A stretch of DNA of 6,473 nucleotides from Thioalkalivibrio sp. (GCA_003555285.1 PWGH01000024.1:1-6473), one strand, 5' to 3'. Shown: positions 1-5,379, counted from the stretch's first letter. Numbers and translations are program-made. Notes: generated by a model not told the origin, from the letters alone.

Positions 1-173
1 ACGACGAACTCTGTTCGGCGGGGCGCGCAGCCGGTGTGGCGACGCTCGATCAGGTGCAGGCCGTGGTGCTGGAGACCGACGGTTCATTCAGCGTGATCCG
101 CCCGGGCCGGGGTGCGGGCGCATCGAGCCTGAAGGGCCTCCTGCCCGAAGCGGACGGCCCTTCCGGTCACTAG
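1..173 (+). CDS. DUF421/YetF-type membrane protein, C-terminal end (5' truncated by window)
   Basis: Only the final 56 codons are present. The reading frame begins at base 3 and ends at TAG 171-173. The tail contains the segment LDQVQAVVLETDGSFSVI, which resembles the conserved C-terminal soluble-domain signature of DUF421 (YetF-like) proteins, where a 'G-x-x-s-l-x-x-V-x-x-v-x-l-E-t-d-G-x-x-S-V-I' pattern is usual. It is followed by a short Gly/Pro-rich tail. Family members are small inner-membrane proteins with N-terminal transmembrane helices and a cytoplasmic C-terminal domain. Their biochemical role is poorly defined. The helices lie outside the window, so the family call rests on this motif alone. 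The stop codon overlaps, on the opposite strand, the stop of the transporter remnant that converges on it. Confidence 0.68.
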   Translation, partial: DELCSAGRAAGVATLDQVQAVVLETDGSFSVIRPGRGAGASSLKGLLPEADGPSGH

Positions 174-344
174 CGGGGCATCCGGGTGCAGATTCTGGAA
201 CGTCGGCGATAAACCAGGCCGACGCCGAGCGCGGCGGTCAGCAACCCGACGAGGTCGGTGGCCTGCAGGCGGGCGCCGAAGGCGAGCCAGCCCACGGCCC
301 CGGCGACGTCCGCAGTCCCCGGCACCCGCAGTCCCCGGCACCAT
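170..344 (-). pseudogene. EamA/DMT-family transporter C-terminal remnant, frameshifted
   Basis: The minus-strand frame ending at 172..170 encodes AVGWLAFGARLQATDLVG followed by LLTAALGVGLVYRRR. This matches the last two transmembrane helices of EamA (drug/metabolite transporter) proteins, typically 'GWlllGErLtxxdlvGxxLixxGvxlvxRR'. The usual Glu of the GE motif is Ala here. An ATG at 344 follows a strong GAGGAG Shine-Dalgarno (356..351) and should enter this frame, but the 16-bp tandem duplication at 311-342 throws it out. Removing one copy gives a continuous 52-residue frame from MVPGTADVAGAVGW to the TAG. A complete EamA protein has about 280-300 residues and ten helices, so at most a tail survives; the rest is absent and the aldolase gene sits where it should be. 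It is most likely a relic of a deleted gene. A functional tiny membrane protein is unlikely given the frameshift. Confidence 0.58.
311..342. repeat. Exact 16-bp tandem duplication
   Basis: The 16-mer CGCAGTCCCCGGCACC occurs twice with no gap, at 311-326 and 327-342. Sixteen is not a multiple of three, so the duplication changes the reading frame of the minus-strand transporter remnant. The last base of the second copy is part of that remnant's ATG. The repeat looks like a slippage or duplication event. Confidence 0.95.
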
Positions 345-368
345 CAGACCCTCCTCTTGAGGCCGTGC

Positions 369-1385
369 TTACGGGTTGAGCGCACCAGGGTATCGGCCCA
401 AGGCGGCCAGACCGTTGTCCCGAGCCCGCTGGAAGACCGTGTCCTGAGCCTCGTCATACTGGCCGCTCATGTCTTGGGCCCAGATTTCCATCGCCGCCTG
501 CTGCATCGCCCGTCCATAGGAGAAGGACAGCGGCCAGGGCGCCGCTTCGATCTTGTTCATCGCATTCAGATGCGCGGTGGCGTCCTCGTCGCTCTGTCCG
601 CCGGAGAGGAAGACGATGCCCGGCAGGTTGGCCGGCACCGCGGCCCGCAGGCAGCGCAGCGTGGCGGTGGCGACGGTGGCGACGTCGACCTGCTCCGGGC
701 AATCCTTGCCGGGCAGGACCATGCTGGCCTTCAGGATCGTGCCCTCGAACAGCACGTTGTGGTCGTAGAGCGCGGCGAACAGCGAGCGCAGTGTGGCCTC
801 GGTCACGTCGTAGCAGGTCTCGAGGTCGTGCTCGCCGTCCATCAGCACCTCGGGTTCCACGATCGGCACCAGGCCCTGTTCCTGACACAGTGCGGCGTAG
901 CGCGCCAGCGCATGGGCATTGGACTCGATGCAGGTGCCCGACGGAATGTCCTCACCGATGGTGATCACCGCCCGCCATTTGGCAAAGCGCGCGCCGAGTT
1001 CGGCGTACTCCTGCAGGCGTCCACGCAGCCCGTCCAGGCCTTCGGTAATCAGTTCGCCCGGGAACCCGGCCAGCGCGTGGGTGCTTCGATCGACCTTGAT
1101 GCCGGGCAGGATGCCGGCCTCGTGCATCACTTCGGTGAAGGGTTTTCCGGAGTCGGTGGCCTGTCGCAGGGTCTCGTCGTACAGGATGGCGCCGGAGATG
1201 TACTCACCGAGTTTCGGCGTCGTGAGCAGCATCTGCCGGTAGGCGCGCCGATGGGCCTCGGTGTTTTCGACCCCGACGCGTTCCAGGCGCTTCTTGATCG
1301 TGCTGGTGGATTCATCCATGGCGAGGATTCCCTTGCCCGGAGCGACCATCGCCCGGGCGGTGTCTTCCAGTTGATCGAGGTTCAT
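369..1385 (-). CDS. fda: Class I fructose-bisphosphate aldolase
   Basis: The gene encodes 338 residues of a Schiff-base (metal-independent) aldolase. The enzyme reversibly cleaves fructose-1,6-bisphosphate to dihydroxyacetone phosphate and glyceraldehyde-3-phosphate in cytoplasmic glycolysis, gluconeogenesis and Calvin-cycle regeneration. The active site is complete by comparison with the animal-type enzyme: Asp24 in MDESTSTI, Lys97 in GIKVD, Lys136 in FAKWR, Glu177/Glu179 in VEPEV, the Schiff-base Lys219 in EGTILKASM, Ser261-Gly262 in FLSGGQSDEDAT and Arg292 in SFSYGRAM. It ends in ALNP and lacks the C-terminal tyrosine tail of vertebrate aldolases, as in the Xanthomonas-type bacterial branch. 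The ATG at 1385 is preferred because GGAGG lies five bases upstream and the family N-terminus (LDQLEDTARAMVAPGKGI) begins there; an in-frame ATG at 1454 would add 23 unrelated residues. It lies 68 nt downstream of cbpA on the same strand and is probably cotranscribed. Confidence 0.96.
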   Translation of the reverse strand: MNLDQLEDTARAMVAPGKGILAMDESTSTIKKRLERVGVENTEAHRRAYRQMLLTTPKLGEYISGAILYDETLRQATDSGKPFTEVMHEAGILPGIKVDRSTHALAGFPGELITEGLDGLRGRLQEYAELGARFAKWRAVITIGEDIPSGTCIESNAHALARYAALCQEQGLVPIVEPEVLMDGEHDLETCYDVTEATLRSLFAALYDHNVLFEGTILKASMVLPGKDCPEQVDVATVATATLRCLRAAVPANLPGIVFLSGGQSDEDATAHLNAMNKIEAAPWPLSFSYGRAMQQAAMEIWAQDMSGQYDEAQDTVFQRARDNGLAALGRYPGALNP

Positions 1386-1435
1386 AGCGGCCTCCGTTGC
1401 AGGTGAGTGACATTGAATGGACGTGGGGTCCTCCG

Positions 1436-1454
1436 GTGGGCCGGGCCTGCCCAC
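1436..1454 (-). other. Short inverted repeat between cbpA and the aldolase gene
   Basis: GTGGGC (1436-1441) and GCCCAC (1449-1454) are perfect inverted repeats around a 7-nt loop, placed immediately after the cbpA stop. There is no T-run on the minus-strand side, so it is not a convincing intrinsic terminator. In a cbpA-aldolase transcript it could form a small stem that stabilises an mRNA end or marks a processing point. In DNA this GC-rich, it may also be chance. Confidence 0.3.
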
Positions 1455-2422
1455 TAGGAACGGGGATCGAAGGCCAGTTCGCGCGCCATCGTTTCATAGA
1501 GCTGGCGGGCCTTCTCGGTACGGGCCGGCGGCAGCACCACCTGGACGGTGAGGCGCAGATCGCCGGGCGGCTGGGCCGGGATGCCCTTGCCGCGCAGGCG
1601 CAGTTGCCGGCCGCTCTGCGTGCCCGGGGGAATCTTCACCTTGACCGCGCCGCCCGGCAGCGGCACCGGGACCACCCCGCCCAGTGCGGCCTCCCAGGGG
1701 GCGAGCGGCAGGGTGCCCAGAAGGTCTCGCCCCTCGACTCGAAACCGCGGATGCGGCCGAAAGTGCACCTCGAGCAGCAGGTCGCCGGCGGGACCGCCGC
1801 CGAGACCTGCAGTGCCCTGGCCCGACAGCCGGATCACCTGGCCCGCGTGAATGCCCTGCGGGATATGCACGTTCAGGGTACGATCGTCGACGACGGTGCG
1901 CCCGTGGCGATCCAGGCGCGGGGTGCGCAGCGTGATCTGGCGGGTGGCACCGGAGAAGGCGTCCTCCAGATCCAGCAGCACCTTGGCGTGGTGGTCTTCA
2001 CCGCGGGTGCGAAAGCGGCTGCTGGAACCGCCCGGGCCGCCGGGGGACGTGCCGGTGTGGTAGCGGGTTCGGCCGGCGCCCATGCGCCCGAACAATTCGG
2101 AGAAGAAATCACTGAAGCCGGTGTCGCCGCCGGGTCGAAAGCCGCCGCCCGAGAACTCGAAGCCGGCGTCCCAGTGGGGCGGCGGGCGAAAGTCGTCGCC
2201 CGGCCGATGCCCGCGGCCGACCTGATCGTAGGCGGCCCGTTTCTCGGGGTCCGAGAGCACCGCGTAGGCCTCGTTGACCTCCTGCATCCGCGCCTCGGCA
2301 TCGGGAACCTTGGAGACATCCGGATGGTATTGGCGCGCGAGCTTGCGAAAGGCCTTCTTGATCTCCTCGGCGGTGGCATCGCGGGACACGCCGAGGGTCT
2401 GGTAGTAGTCCTTGAATTCCAT
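1454..2422 (-). CDS. cbpA: CbpA-type DnaJ co-chaperone (curved-DNA-binding protein family)
   Basis: The product is a 322-residue J-domain protein that stimulates the DnaK ATPase and delivers substrates; E. coli CbpA also binds curved DNA and the nucleoid. The J domain covers residues 1-69 (DYYQTLGVSRDATAEEIKKA) with the essential HPD triad at 33-35. A Gly/Phe/Pro-rich linker runs from about 70 to 135 (FEFSGGGFRPGG, FSDFFSELFG). Two C-terminal substrate-binding barrels follow, about 145-225 and 226-300, with LRGKGIP near 276-282. There is no CxxCxGxG zinc finger and no cysteine at all, which separates it from DnaJ proper and supports CbpA. Length is close to the roughly 306 residues of E. coli CbpA. 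The ATG at 2422 has GAGGG upstream. cbpM, the usual downstream modulator gene, is absent; an aldolase gene follows instead. The gene is divergent from two small heat-shock genes, which fits a shared chaperone role. I found no clear promoter for it in the 210-bp divergent region. Confidence 0.93.
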   Translation of the reverse strand: MEFKDYYQTLGVSRDATAEEIKKAFRKLARQYHPDVSKVPDAEARMQEVNEAYAVLSDPEKRAAYDQVGRGHRPGDDFRPPPHWDAGFEFSGGGFRPGGDTGFSDFFSELFGRMGAGRTRYHTGTSPGGPGGSSSRFRTRGEDHHAKVLLDLEDAFSGATRQITLRTPRLDRHGRTVVDDRTLNVHIPQGIHAGQVIRLSGQGTAGLGGGPAGDLLLEVHFRPHPRFRVEGRDLLGTLPLAPWEAALGGVVPVPLPGGAVKVKIPPGTQSGRQLRLRGKGIPAQPPGDLRLTVQVVLPPARTEKARQLYETMARELAFDPRS

Positions 2423-2544
2423 GCAGGCGCCCTCGCGATCGGGTGGCAGGAGATGGTCTTCAGGTGTCGGACAATGGCACGGCGTCGGTGTTTACGAACC
2501 TTTCGACAAGGCGCCCGATGATCGGCGGTGGTTCTTTGCTCGAA

Positions 2545-2560
2545 CCCCTTGAAACAGGGG
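2545..2560 (+). promoter_or_regulatory. Inverted repeat overlapping the sigma-32 -35 element
   Basis: CCCCT (2545-2549) and AGGGG (2556-2560) form a perfect 5-bp inverted repeat around TGAAAC. The repeat embeds the CTTGAAA -35 sequence of the heat-shock promoter. It could be a regulator-binding site, or simply the C-rich flank of the -35 box meeting a G-run by chance. It is upstream of the predicted transcript start, so it would act as DNA and not as an RNA hairpin. Confidence 0.35.
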
Positions 2561-2576
2561 GTGAAGGGACCATAAT
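2546..2576 (+). promoter_or_regulatory. Sigma-32 (RpoH)-type heat-shock promoter
   Basis: CCCTTGAAA at 2546-2554 is an essentially perfect match to the sigma-32 -35 consensus. About 13-15 bp downstream, ACCATAAT at 2569-2576 resembles, less well, the C-rich CCCCATnT -10 element. The position just ahead of two small heat-shock genes makes the assignment strong. The transcript would start near 2583, giving a leader of about 50 nt before the ATG at 2633. Confidence 0.75.
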
Positions 2577-2584
2577 CCAATGAG

Positions 2585-2599
2585 AGGGCGTCTCGCCCT
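2585..2599 (+). promoter_or_regulatory. Hairpin in the 5' leader of the sHSP operon (possible thermosensor element)
   Basis: AGGGCG (2585-2590) and CGCCCT (2594-2599) form a perfect 6-bp stem with a 3-nt TCT loop at the predicted start of the heat-shock mRNA. An alternative fold is possible: GTCTC at 2590-2594 can pair with GAGGT at 2621-2625, part of the Shine-Dalgarno, using two G-U wobbles. Weak SD masking of this kind is typical of RNA thermometers on small heat-shock genes. The sequence shows only the pairing potential; no classical ROSE or fourU motif is recognisable. Confidence 0.35.
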
Positions 2600-2619
2600 G
2601 GATGCCCATGTCAGCCAAT

Positions 2620-2625
2620 GGAGGT
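2620..2625 (+). promoter_or_regulatory. Ribosome-binding site deciding the start of the first sHSP
   Basis: GGAGGT at 2620-2625 sits seven bases before the ATG at 2633. An in-frame ATG at 2618 overlaps this SD and has none of its own, so 2633 is the credible start. The resulting N-terminus, MYRSLFPHD, is typical of Hsp20 proteins. Confidence 0.85.
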
Positions 2626-2632
2626 CCTTATT

Positions 2633-3070
2633 ATGTACCGATCGCTGTTTCCCCACGATGTCTTTGCGGAACTCGACCGTCTGCAGCGCGAGATGAGCAC
2701 GGCCTTCGAGTTCTCCCCCAGCATACGCGGCCTGGGCCGCGGCGGCTTTCCCGCGATGAATGTCGGCAACACGCCGCAATCGGTGGAAATCTATGCCTTT
2801 GCGCCGGGTGTCGACCCAAAGAGTATCGACGTGCAGTTGGAGAAGGGGGTGCTGACCATTGCCGGTGAGCGGCCCGCCGACCCGCCGAGCGAGGATCCGA
2901 AGGCCACCCTGCACATCGATGAGCGTTTTGCCGGGCGTTTTCGCCGCATCGTCACGCTGCCCGAGGATGCCGATCCGGATCAGGTCTCGGCGCGCTACAA
3001 CGACGGGGTGCTGCACATCAGCATTCAGCGCAAGGAGGCCGCACAGCCCCGCCGCATCAGCATCCACTAA
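2633..3070 (+). CDS. Small heat-shock protein, Hsp20/alpha-crystallin family (first of pair)
   Basis: This 145-residue cytoplasmic ATP-independent holdase binds unfolding proteins and keeps them refoldable by DnaK and ClpB. The N-terminal arm (1-40) is aromatic and amphipathic (MYRSLFPHDVFAELDRLQRE), as expected for client binding. The alpha-crystallin domain spans about 40-135. It contains VEIYAFAPGVDPKSIDVQLE and the hallmark ARYNDGVLHISI near 120-131, the counterpart of the family's A-x-x-x-x-G-V-L motif. The C-terminus RRISIH carries the I-x-I motif (142-144) that docks into neighbouring dimers to build oligomers. It is the first gene of a two-gene operon with a sigma-32-type promoter. 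A 28-nt gap separates it from the second sHSP. Length is normal for the family. Confidence 0.95.
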   Translation: MYRSLFPHDVFAELDRLQREMSTAFEFSPSIRGLGRGGFPAMNVGNTPQSVEIYAFAPGVDPKSIDVQLEKGVLTIAGERPADPPSEDPKATLHIDERFAGRFRRIVTLPEDADPDQVSARYNDGVLHISIQRKEAAQPRRISIH

Positions 3071-3098
3071 TCCGCTGTGACGAAAGAGGAGACCCGCC

Positions 3099-3509
3099 AT
3101 GAATGAGCAGACACATCAAGTTGCCAAGAAGGAAGAAAGCCGGCCGACCTCCCGGTCCGAGCGCGAGGGGCGCGAGGGGCTCACGCTGATGCCCCCGGTC
3201 GATGTGCTGGAGGATTCCAACGGCATCACCCTGTATGCGGACATGCCCGGTGTCCCGAAGGACAAGCTCGAGCTCCAGGTCGAAACCGATACCTTGACTA
3301 TCGAGGGCGAGGTCGCGCTGGACGTGCCTGAGGGCATGGACGCCACGCATGCCGAAGTCAGCCGGTCCCGCTATCGGCGGGTGTTCACCCTATCGCGGGA
3401 ACTGGACACCGAAAAGGTCAGTGCGGAGTTCAACAACGGCGTACTGAAACTGACGATCCCCAAGGCCGAGCATGCCCAGCCCCGGAAGATCGAGGTGAAG
3501 GTAGACTAA
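3099..3509 (+). CDS. Small heat-shock protein, Hsp20/alpha-crystallin family (second of pair)
   Basis: The gene encodes a 136-residue sHSP with an alpha-crystallin domain at about 30-122. VDVLEDSNGITLYADMPGV opens the domain, DTLTIEGE follows near 64-71, and AEFNNGVLKLTIPK near 109-122 is the canonical A-x-x-x-n-G-V-L signature. The final IEV (131-133) is a variant of the I-x-I docking motif. The N-terminal 29 residues differ from those of its neighbour. They are polar and charged (NEQTHQVAKKEES, then SEREGREG) and probably disordered, without the aromatic client-binding segment. The two proteins are therefore diverged paralogues that could form mixed oligomers. AGGAG at 3087-3091 is seven bases before the ATG. 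A strong terminator follows the stop codon, closing the operon. Confidence 0.95.
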   Translation: MNEQTHQVAKKEESRPTSRSEREGREGLTLMPPVDVLEDSNGITLYADMPGVPKDKLELQVETDTLTIEGEVALDVPEGMDATHAEVSRSRYRRVFTLSRELDTEKVSAEFNNGVLKLTIPKAEHAQPRKIEVKVD

Positions 3510-3518
3510 GTGCCGGAT

Positions 3519-3550
3519 CCCCGGCACCGCTGTAGGGTGCCGGGGGTTTT
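3519..3550 (+). terminator. Rho-independent terminator of the sHSP operon
   Basis: CCCCGGCACC (3519-3528) pairs perfectly over 10 bp with GGTGCCGGGG (3536-3545) around the 7-nt loop GCTGTAG, followed by G and TTTT (3547-3550). It begins ten bases after the stop of the second sHSP. The T-run lies on the + strand side only, so it ends rightward transcription and keeps it out of the convergent ettA gene. Confidence 0.92.
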
Positions 3551-3554
3551 CATG

Positions 3555-3571
3555 CCAGGAGGATTTCCTGG
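3555..3571 (-). other. Small inverted repeat downstream of ettA
   Basis: CCAGGA (3555-3560) and TCCTGG (3566-3571) form a perfect 6-bp stem with a 5-nt loop, 18 bases beyond the ettA stop. Reading leftward it is followed by CATGAAAAC and not by a T-run, so it is a poor intrinsic terminator. It may still protect the 3' end of ettA mRNA. I see no other candidate for the end of the ettA transcript here. Confidence 0.35.
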
Positions 3572-3588
3572 TCGCGGGCGAGGGTGGC

Positions 3589-5256
3589 CTAGGAGGCCAG
3601 GCGCTTGTACTTCATCCGATGCGGCTGTTCGGCGGCGGCGCCGAGGCGGGCCTTGCGGTCGGCCTCGTACTCCTGGTAGTTGCCCTCGAAGAAATTCACG
3701 TTGCCGTCTTCCTCGAAAGCCAGCAGGTGGGTGGCGATCCGATCCAGGAACCAGCGGTCGTGCGAGATCACGATCGCGGAACCGGGGAAGTCCAGCAGCG
3801 ACTCCTCCAGCGCGCGCAGCGTTTCGACATCGAGGTCGTTCGTGGGCTCGTCGAGCAGCAGCAGGTTGCCGCCGCTCTTCAGCAGCTTTGCCAGATGCAC
3901 CCGGTTGCGTTCGCCGCCGGACAGTTCCTTCATCCGTTTCTGCTGATCGGCGCCCTTGAAGTTGAAGCGCCCGACATAGGCGCGCGACGGCATCTGGAAG
4001 GTGCCGACCTGCACGATGTCCTGACCGTCGGAGATCTCCTCCCACACCGTCTTGGCATCGCTCAGATCATCGCGACTTTGGTCGACATGGGCGATCTGCA
4101 CCGTTTCGCCCACCGTCAGCTGGCCGGCGTCGGGCATTTCCTGGCCGGTGATCATCCGGAACAGCGTGGTCTTGCCCACGCCGTTGGGACCGATCACCCC
4201 GACGATCCCGCCGCGCGGCACCGAGAACGACAGCCCCTGATACAGCACGCGATCGCCGAAGGCCTTGCTCAAGTCCTCGGCCTCGAGCACCACGTCGCCC
4301 AGGCGCGGGCCGGGCGGGATGTACAGCTCCTTGGTTTCCGAGCGGCGCTGGTAGTCGCTGGAGGACAGTTCCTCGAAACGCTTCAGGCGTGCCTTGCTCT
4401 TGGCGCCGCGCCCCTTGGGGTTGCTGCGCACCCACTCCAGCTCGGATTCCATCGCCCGGACCCGGGCCTGCTCGCCCTTTTCCTCGCGGGCCAGGCGTTG
4501 CTCTTTCTGCTCCAGCCAGGAGGAGTAGTTGCCTTCCCAGGGAATACCCTGGCCGCGATCGAGTTCCAGGATCCAGCCGGCGACGTTGTCCAGGAAGTAC
4601 CGGTCATGGGTCACCGCAACGACGGTGCCGTTGAATTCCTGCAGGAAGCGCTCCAGCCAGGCGACGCTTTCGGCGTCGAGGTGGTTGGTCGGTTCGTCCA
4701 GGATCAGCATGTCCGGGGCCGAGAGCAGCAGGCGGCACAGCGCCACCCGGCGCCGCTCCCCGCCGGAGAGGGTGTCGACCGCCGCGTCCCAGGGCGGCAG
4801 ACGCAGCGCATCGGCCGCGACCTCGAGCTGGCGTTCGAGGTTGTGTCCGTCGCTCGCCTGGATCAGGGCCTCGAGTTCCCCCTGCTCCGCGGCCAGCTTG
4901 TCGAAGTCGGCATCGGGCTCGGCGTAAGCGGCGTAGACCTGATCCAGGCGGGCGAGGGCGTCCTGAATGGGCTGCACCGCCGCCTCGACATTGCCGCGGA
5001 CGTCCTTGCTGGCGTCGAGTTGCGGTTCCTGTTCCAGATAGCCGACGCGGATGCCCGGCTGCGGGCGCGCCTCGCCGATGATGTCCGAATCCACCCCGGC
5101 CATGATGCGCAGCAGGGTGGATTTGCCCGAACCGTTGTAGCCCAGCACGCCGATCTTGGCGCCCGGGAAGAAGTTCAGGTAGATGTCCTTCAGGATGTAT
5201 TTCTTCGGCGGGACGATCTTGCCGACGCCATTCATGGTGAAAATGTACTGCGCCAT
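3589..5256 (-). CDS. ettA: Energy-dependent translational throttle protein EttA (ABC-F ATPase)
   Basis: The product is a 555-residue soluble ABC-F protein with two ATPase domains and no transmembrane segments. In E. coli, EttA binds the ribosomal E site and restrains formation of the first peptide bond when ADP is high relative to ATP. NBD1 has Walker A GYNGSGKS (39-46), signature LSGGERRR (163-170) and Walker B LILDEPTN with catalytic Glu188. NBD2 has GPNGVGKTT (356-364), LSGGERNR (445-452) and LLLLDEPTN with Glu470. These two glutamates carry the same numbers as in E. coli EttA. The arm insertion (about 95-139) and the inter-domain P-site interaction motif linker (about 242-325, rich in Lys/Arg/Glu) are present, which distinguishes EttA from Uup and YheS. 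The start MAQYIFTMNGVGK at 5256 matches the family and has AGAGG four bases upstream; an in-frame ATG at 5283 would add nine unrelated residues. Confidence 0.97.
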   Translation of the reverse strand: MAQYIFTMNGVGKIVPPKKYILKDIYLNFFPGAKIGVLGYNGSGKSTLLRIMAGVDSDIIGEARPQPGIRVGYLEQEPQLDASKDVRGNVEAAVQPIQDALARLDQVYAAYAEPDADFDKLAAEQGELEALIQASDGHNLERQLEVAADALRLPPWDAAVDTLSGGERRRVALCRLLLSAPDMLILDEPTNHLDAESVAWLERFLQEFNGTVVAVTHDRYFLDNVAGWILELDRGQGIPWEGNYSSWLEQKEQRLAREEKGEQARVRAMESELEWVRSNPKGRGAKSKARLKRFEELSSSDYQRRSETKELYIPPGPRLGDVVLEAEDLSKAFGDRVLYQGLSFSVPRGGIVGVIGPNGVGKTTLFRMITGQEMPDAGQLTVGETVQIAHVDQSRDDLSDAKTVWEEISDGQDIVQVGTFQMPSRAYVGRFNFKGADQQKRMKELSGGERNRVHLAKLLKSGGNLLLLDEPTNDLDVETLRALEESLLDFPGSAIVISHDRWFLDRIATHLLAFEEDGNVNFFEGNYQEYEADRKARLGAAAEQPHRMKYKRLAS

Positions 5257-5273
5257 AAGGCCTCTTTCGATGG

Positions 5274-5283
5274 TTGTGCACAA
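5274..5283. promoter_or_regulatory. Perfect 10-bp palindrome in the ettA leader
   Basis: TTGTGCACAA at 5274-5283 is a perfect palindrome about 18 bp upstream of the ettA ATG, downstream of the candidate promoter. It could be a half-length operator for a dimeric regulator. No second copy was seen in the window, so it remains a weak candidate. Confidence 0.3.
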
Positions 5284-5301
5284 GGGGAGCGGAAGCCCGA
5301 A

Positions 5302-5329
5302 ACTCTAGCACGAGTCCCGCCATCAGGAA
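5302..5329 (-). promoter_or_regulatory. Candidate sigma-70 promoter for ettA
   Basis: On the minus strand TGCTAGAGT (5310..5302) gives an extended -10 of the TGnTAnAnT form. TTCCTG (5329..5324) lies 16 bp upstream as a poor -35. Extended -10 promoters tolerate a weak -35. The predicted start near 5295 leaves a leader of about 38 nt. This is the best match I found upstream of ettA but is not strong. Confidence 0.35.
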
Positions 5330-5361
5330 TCCGGGAGGAAATTATCCTGCGCCCGGTCCGT

Positions 5362-5379
5362 CTATAGTGGAAACCATAG
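5362..5379. promoter_or_regulatory. Imperfect 18-bp palindrome in the ettA/hydrolase intergenic region
   Basis: CTATAGT (5362-5368) and ACCATAG (5373-5379) are inverted repeats with one mismatch around GGAA. The left arm includes TATAGT (5363-5368), a plausible -10 hexamer toward the hydrolase gene, although no good -35 is positioned for it. The site lies between the divergent ettA and hydrolase genes and could be an operator acting on either. Apart from this and the other sites listed, the 288-bp region 5257-5544 shows no further recognisable gene or RNA. Confidence 0.3.

Noticed and set aside
84..344. An 86-codon minus-strand frame starting at the ATG with a good SD
   Set aside because: After the tandem duplication it reads an Arg-rich sequence unlike any family and runs antisense into the DUF421 gene. 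The EamA-like sequence is in a different frame, so this is the frameshifted product and not a gene.
258..1406. A 382-codon open frame on the + strand opposite the aldolase
   Set aside because: It mirrors the aldolase coding sequence, whose active-site residues are all intact. The long frame is a by-product of high GC with few stop codons.
2499..2511. CCTT-TCGAC-AAGG inverted repeat in the divergent region as an operator
   Set aside because: The arms are only four bases, with no second copy and no clear promoter beside it; this is expected by chance.
1397..2521. A 374-codon open frame on the + strand opposite cbpA
   Set aside because: It is antisense to a complete J-domain protein and shows no domain of its own; low-complexity Gly/Ala/Arg content is typical of shadow frames.
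1873..2580. A minus-strand frame beginning MDYGPFTPCFKG over the divergent promoter region
   Set aside because: It overlaps cbpA out of frame, is Arg/Pro-rich, and its start covers the sigma-32 promoter. There is no SD or family resemblance.
3519..3550. The strong hairpin as a bidirectional terminator for ettA
   Set aside because: The minus-strand side of the stem is not followed by a T-run; only the rightward orientation has the TTTT tract.
3619..5367. A 582-codon open frame on the + strand opposite ettA
   Set aside because: It lies entirely antisense to a gene with clear conserved motifs. Its composition follows from the GC-rich codon pattern of ettA, and it has no recognisable domain or credible ribosome-binding site.
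5341..5368. A sigma-70 promoter toward the hydrolase using TATAGT as -10
   Set aside because: No acceptable -35 is found at 16-18 bp spacing, so the hexamer alone is insufficient; it is noted only as part of the palindrome.
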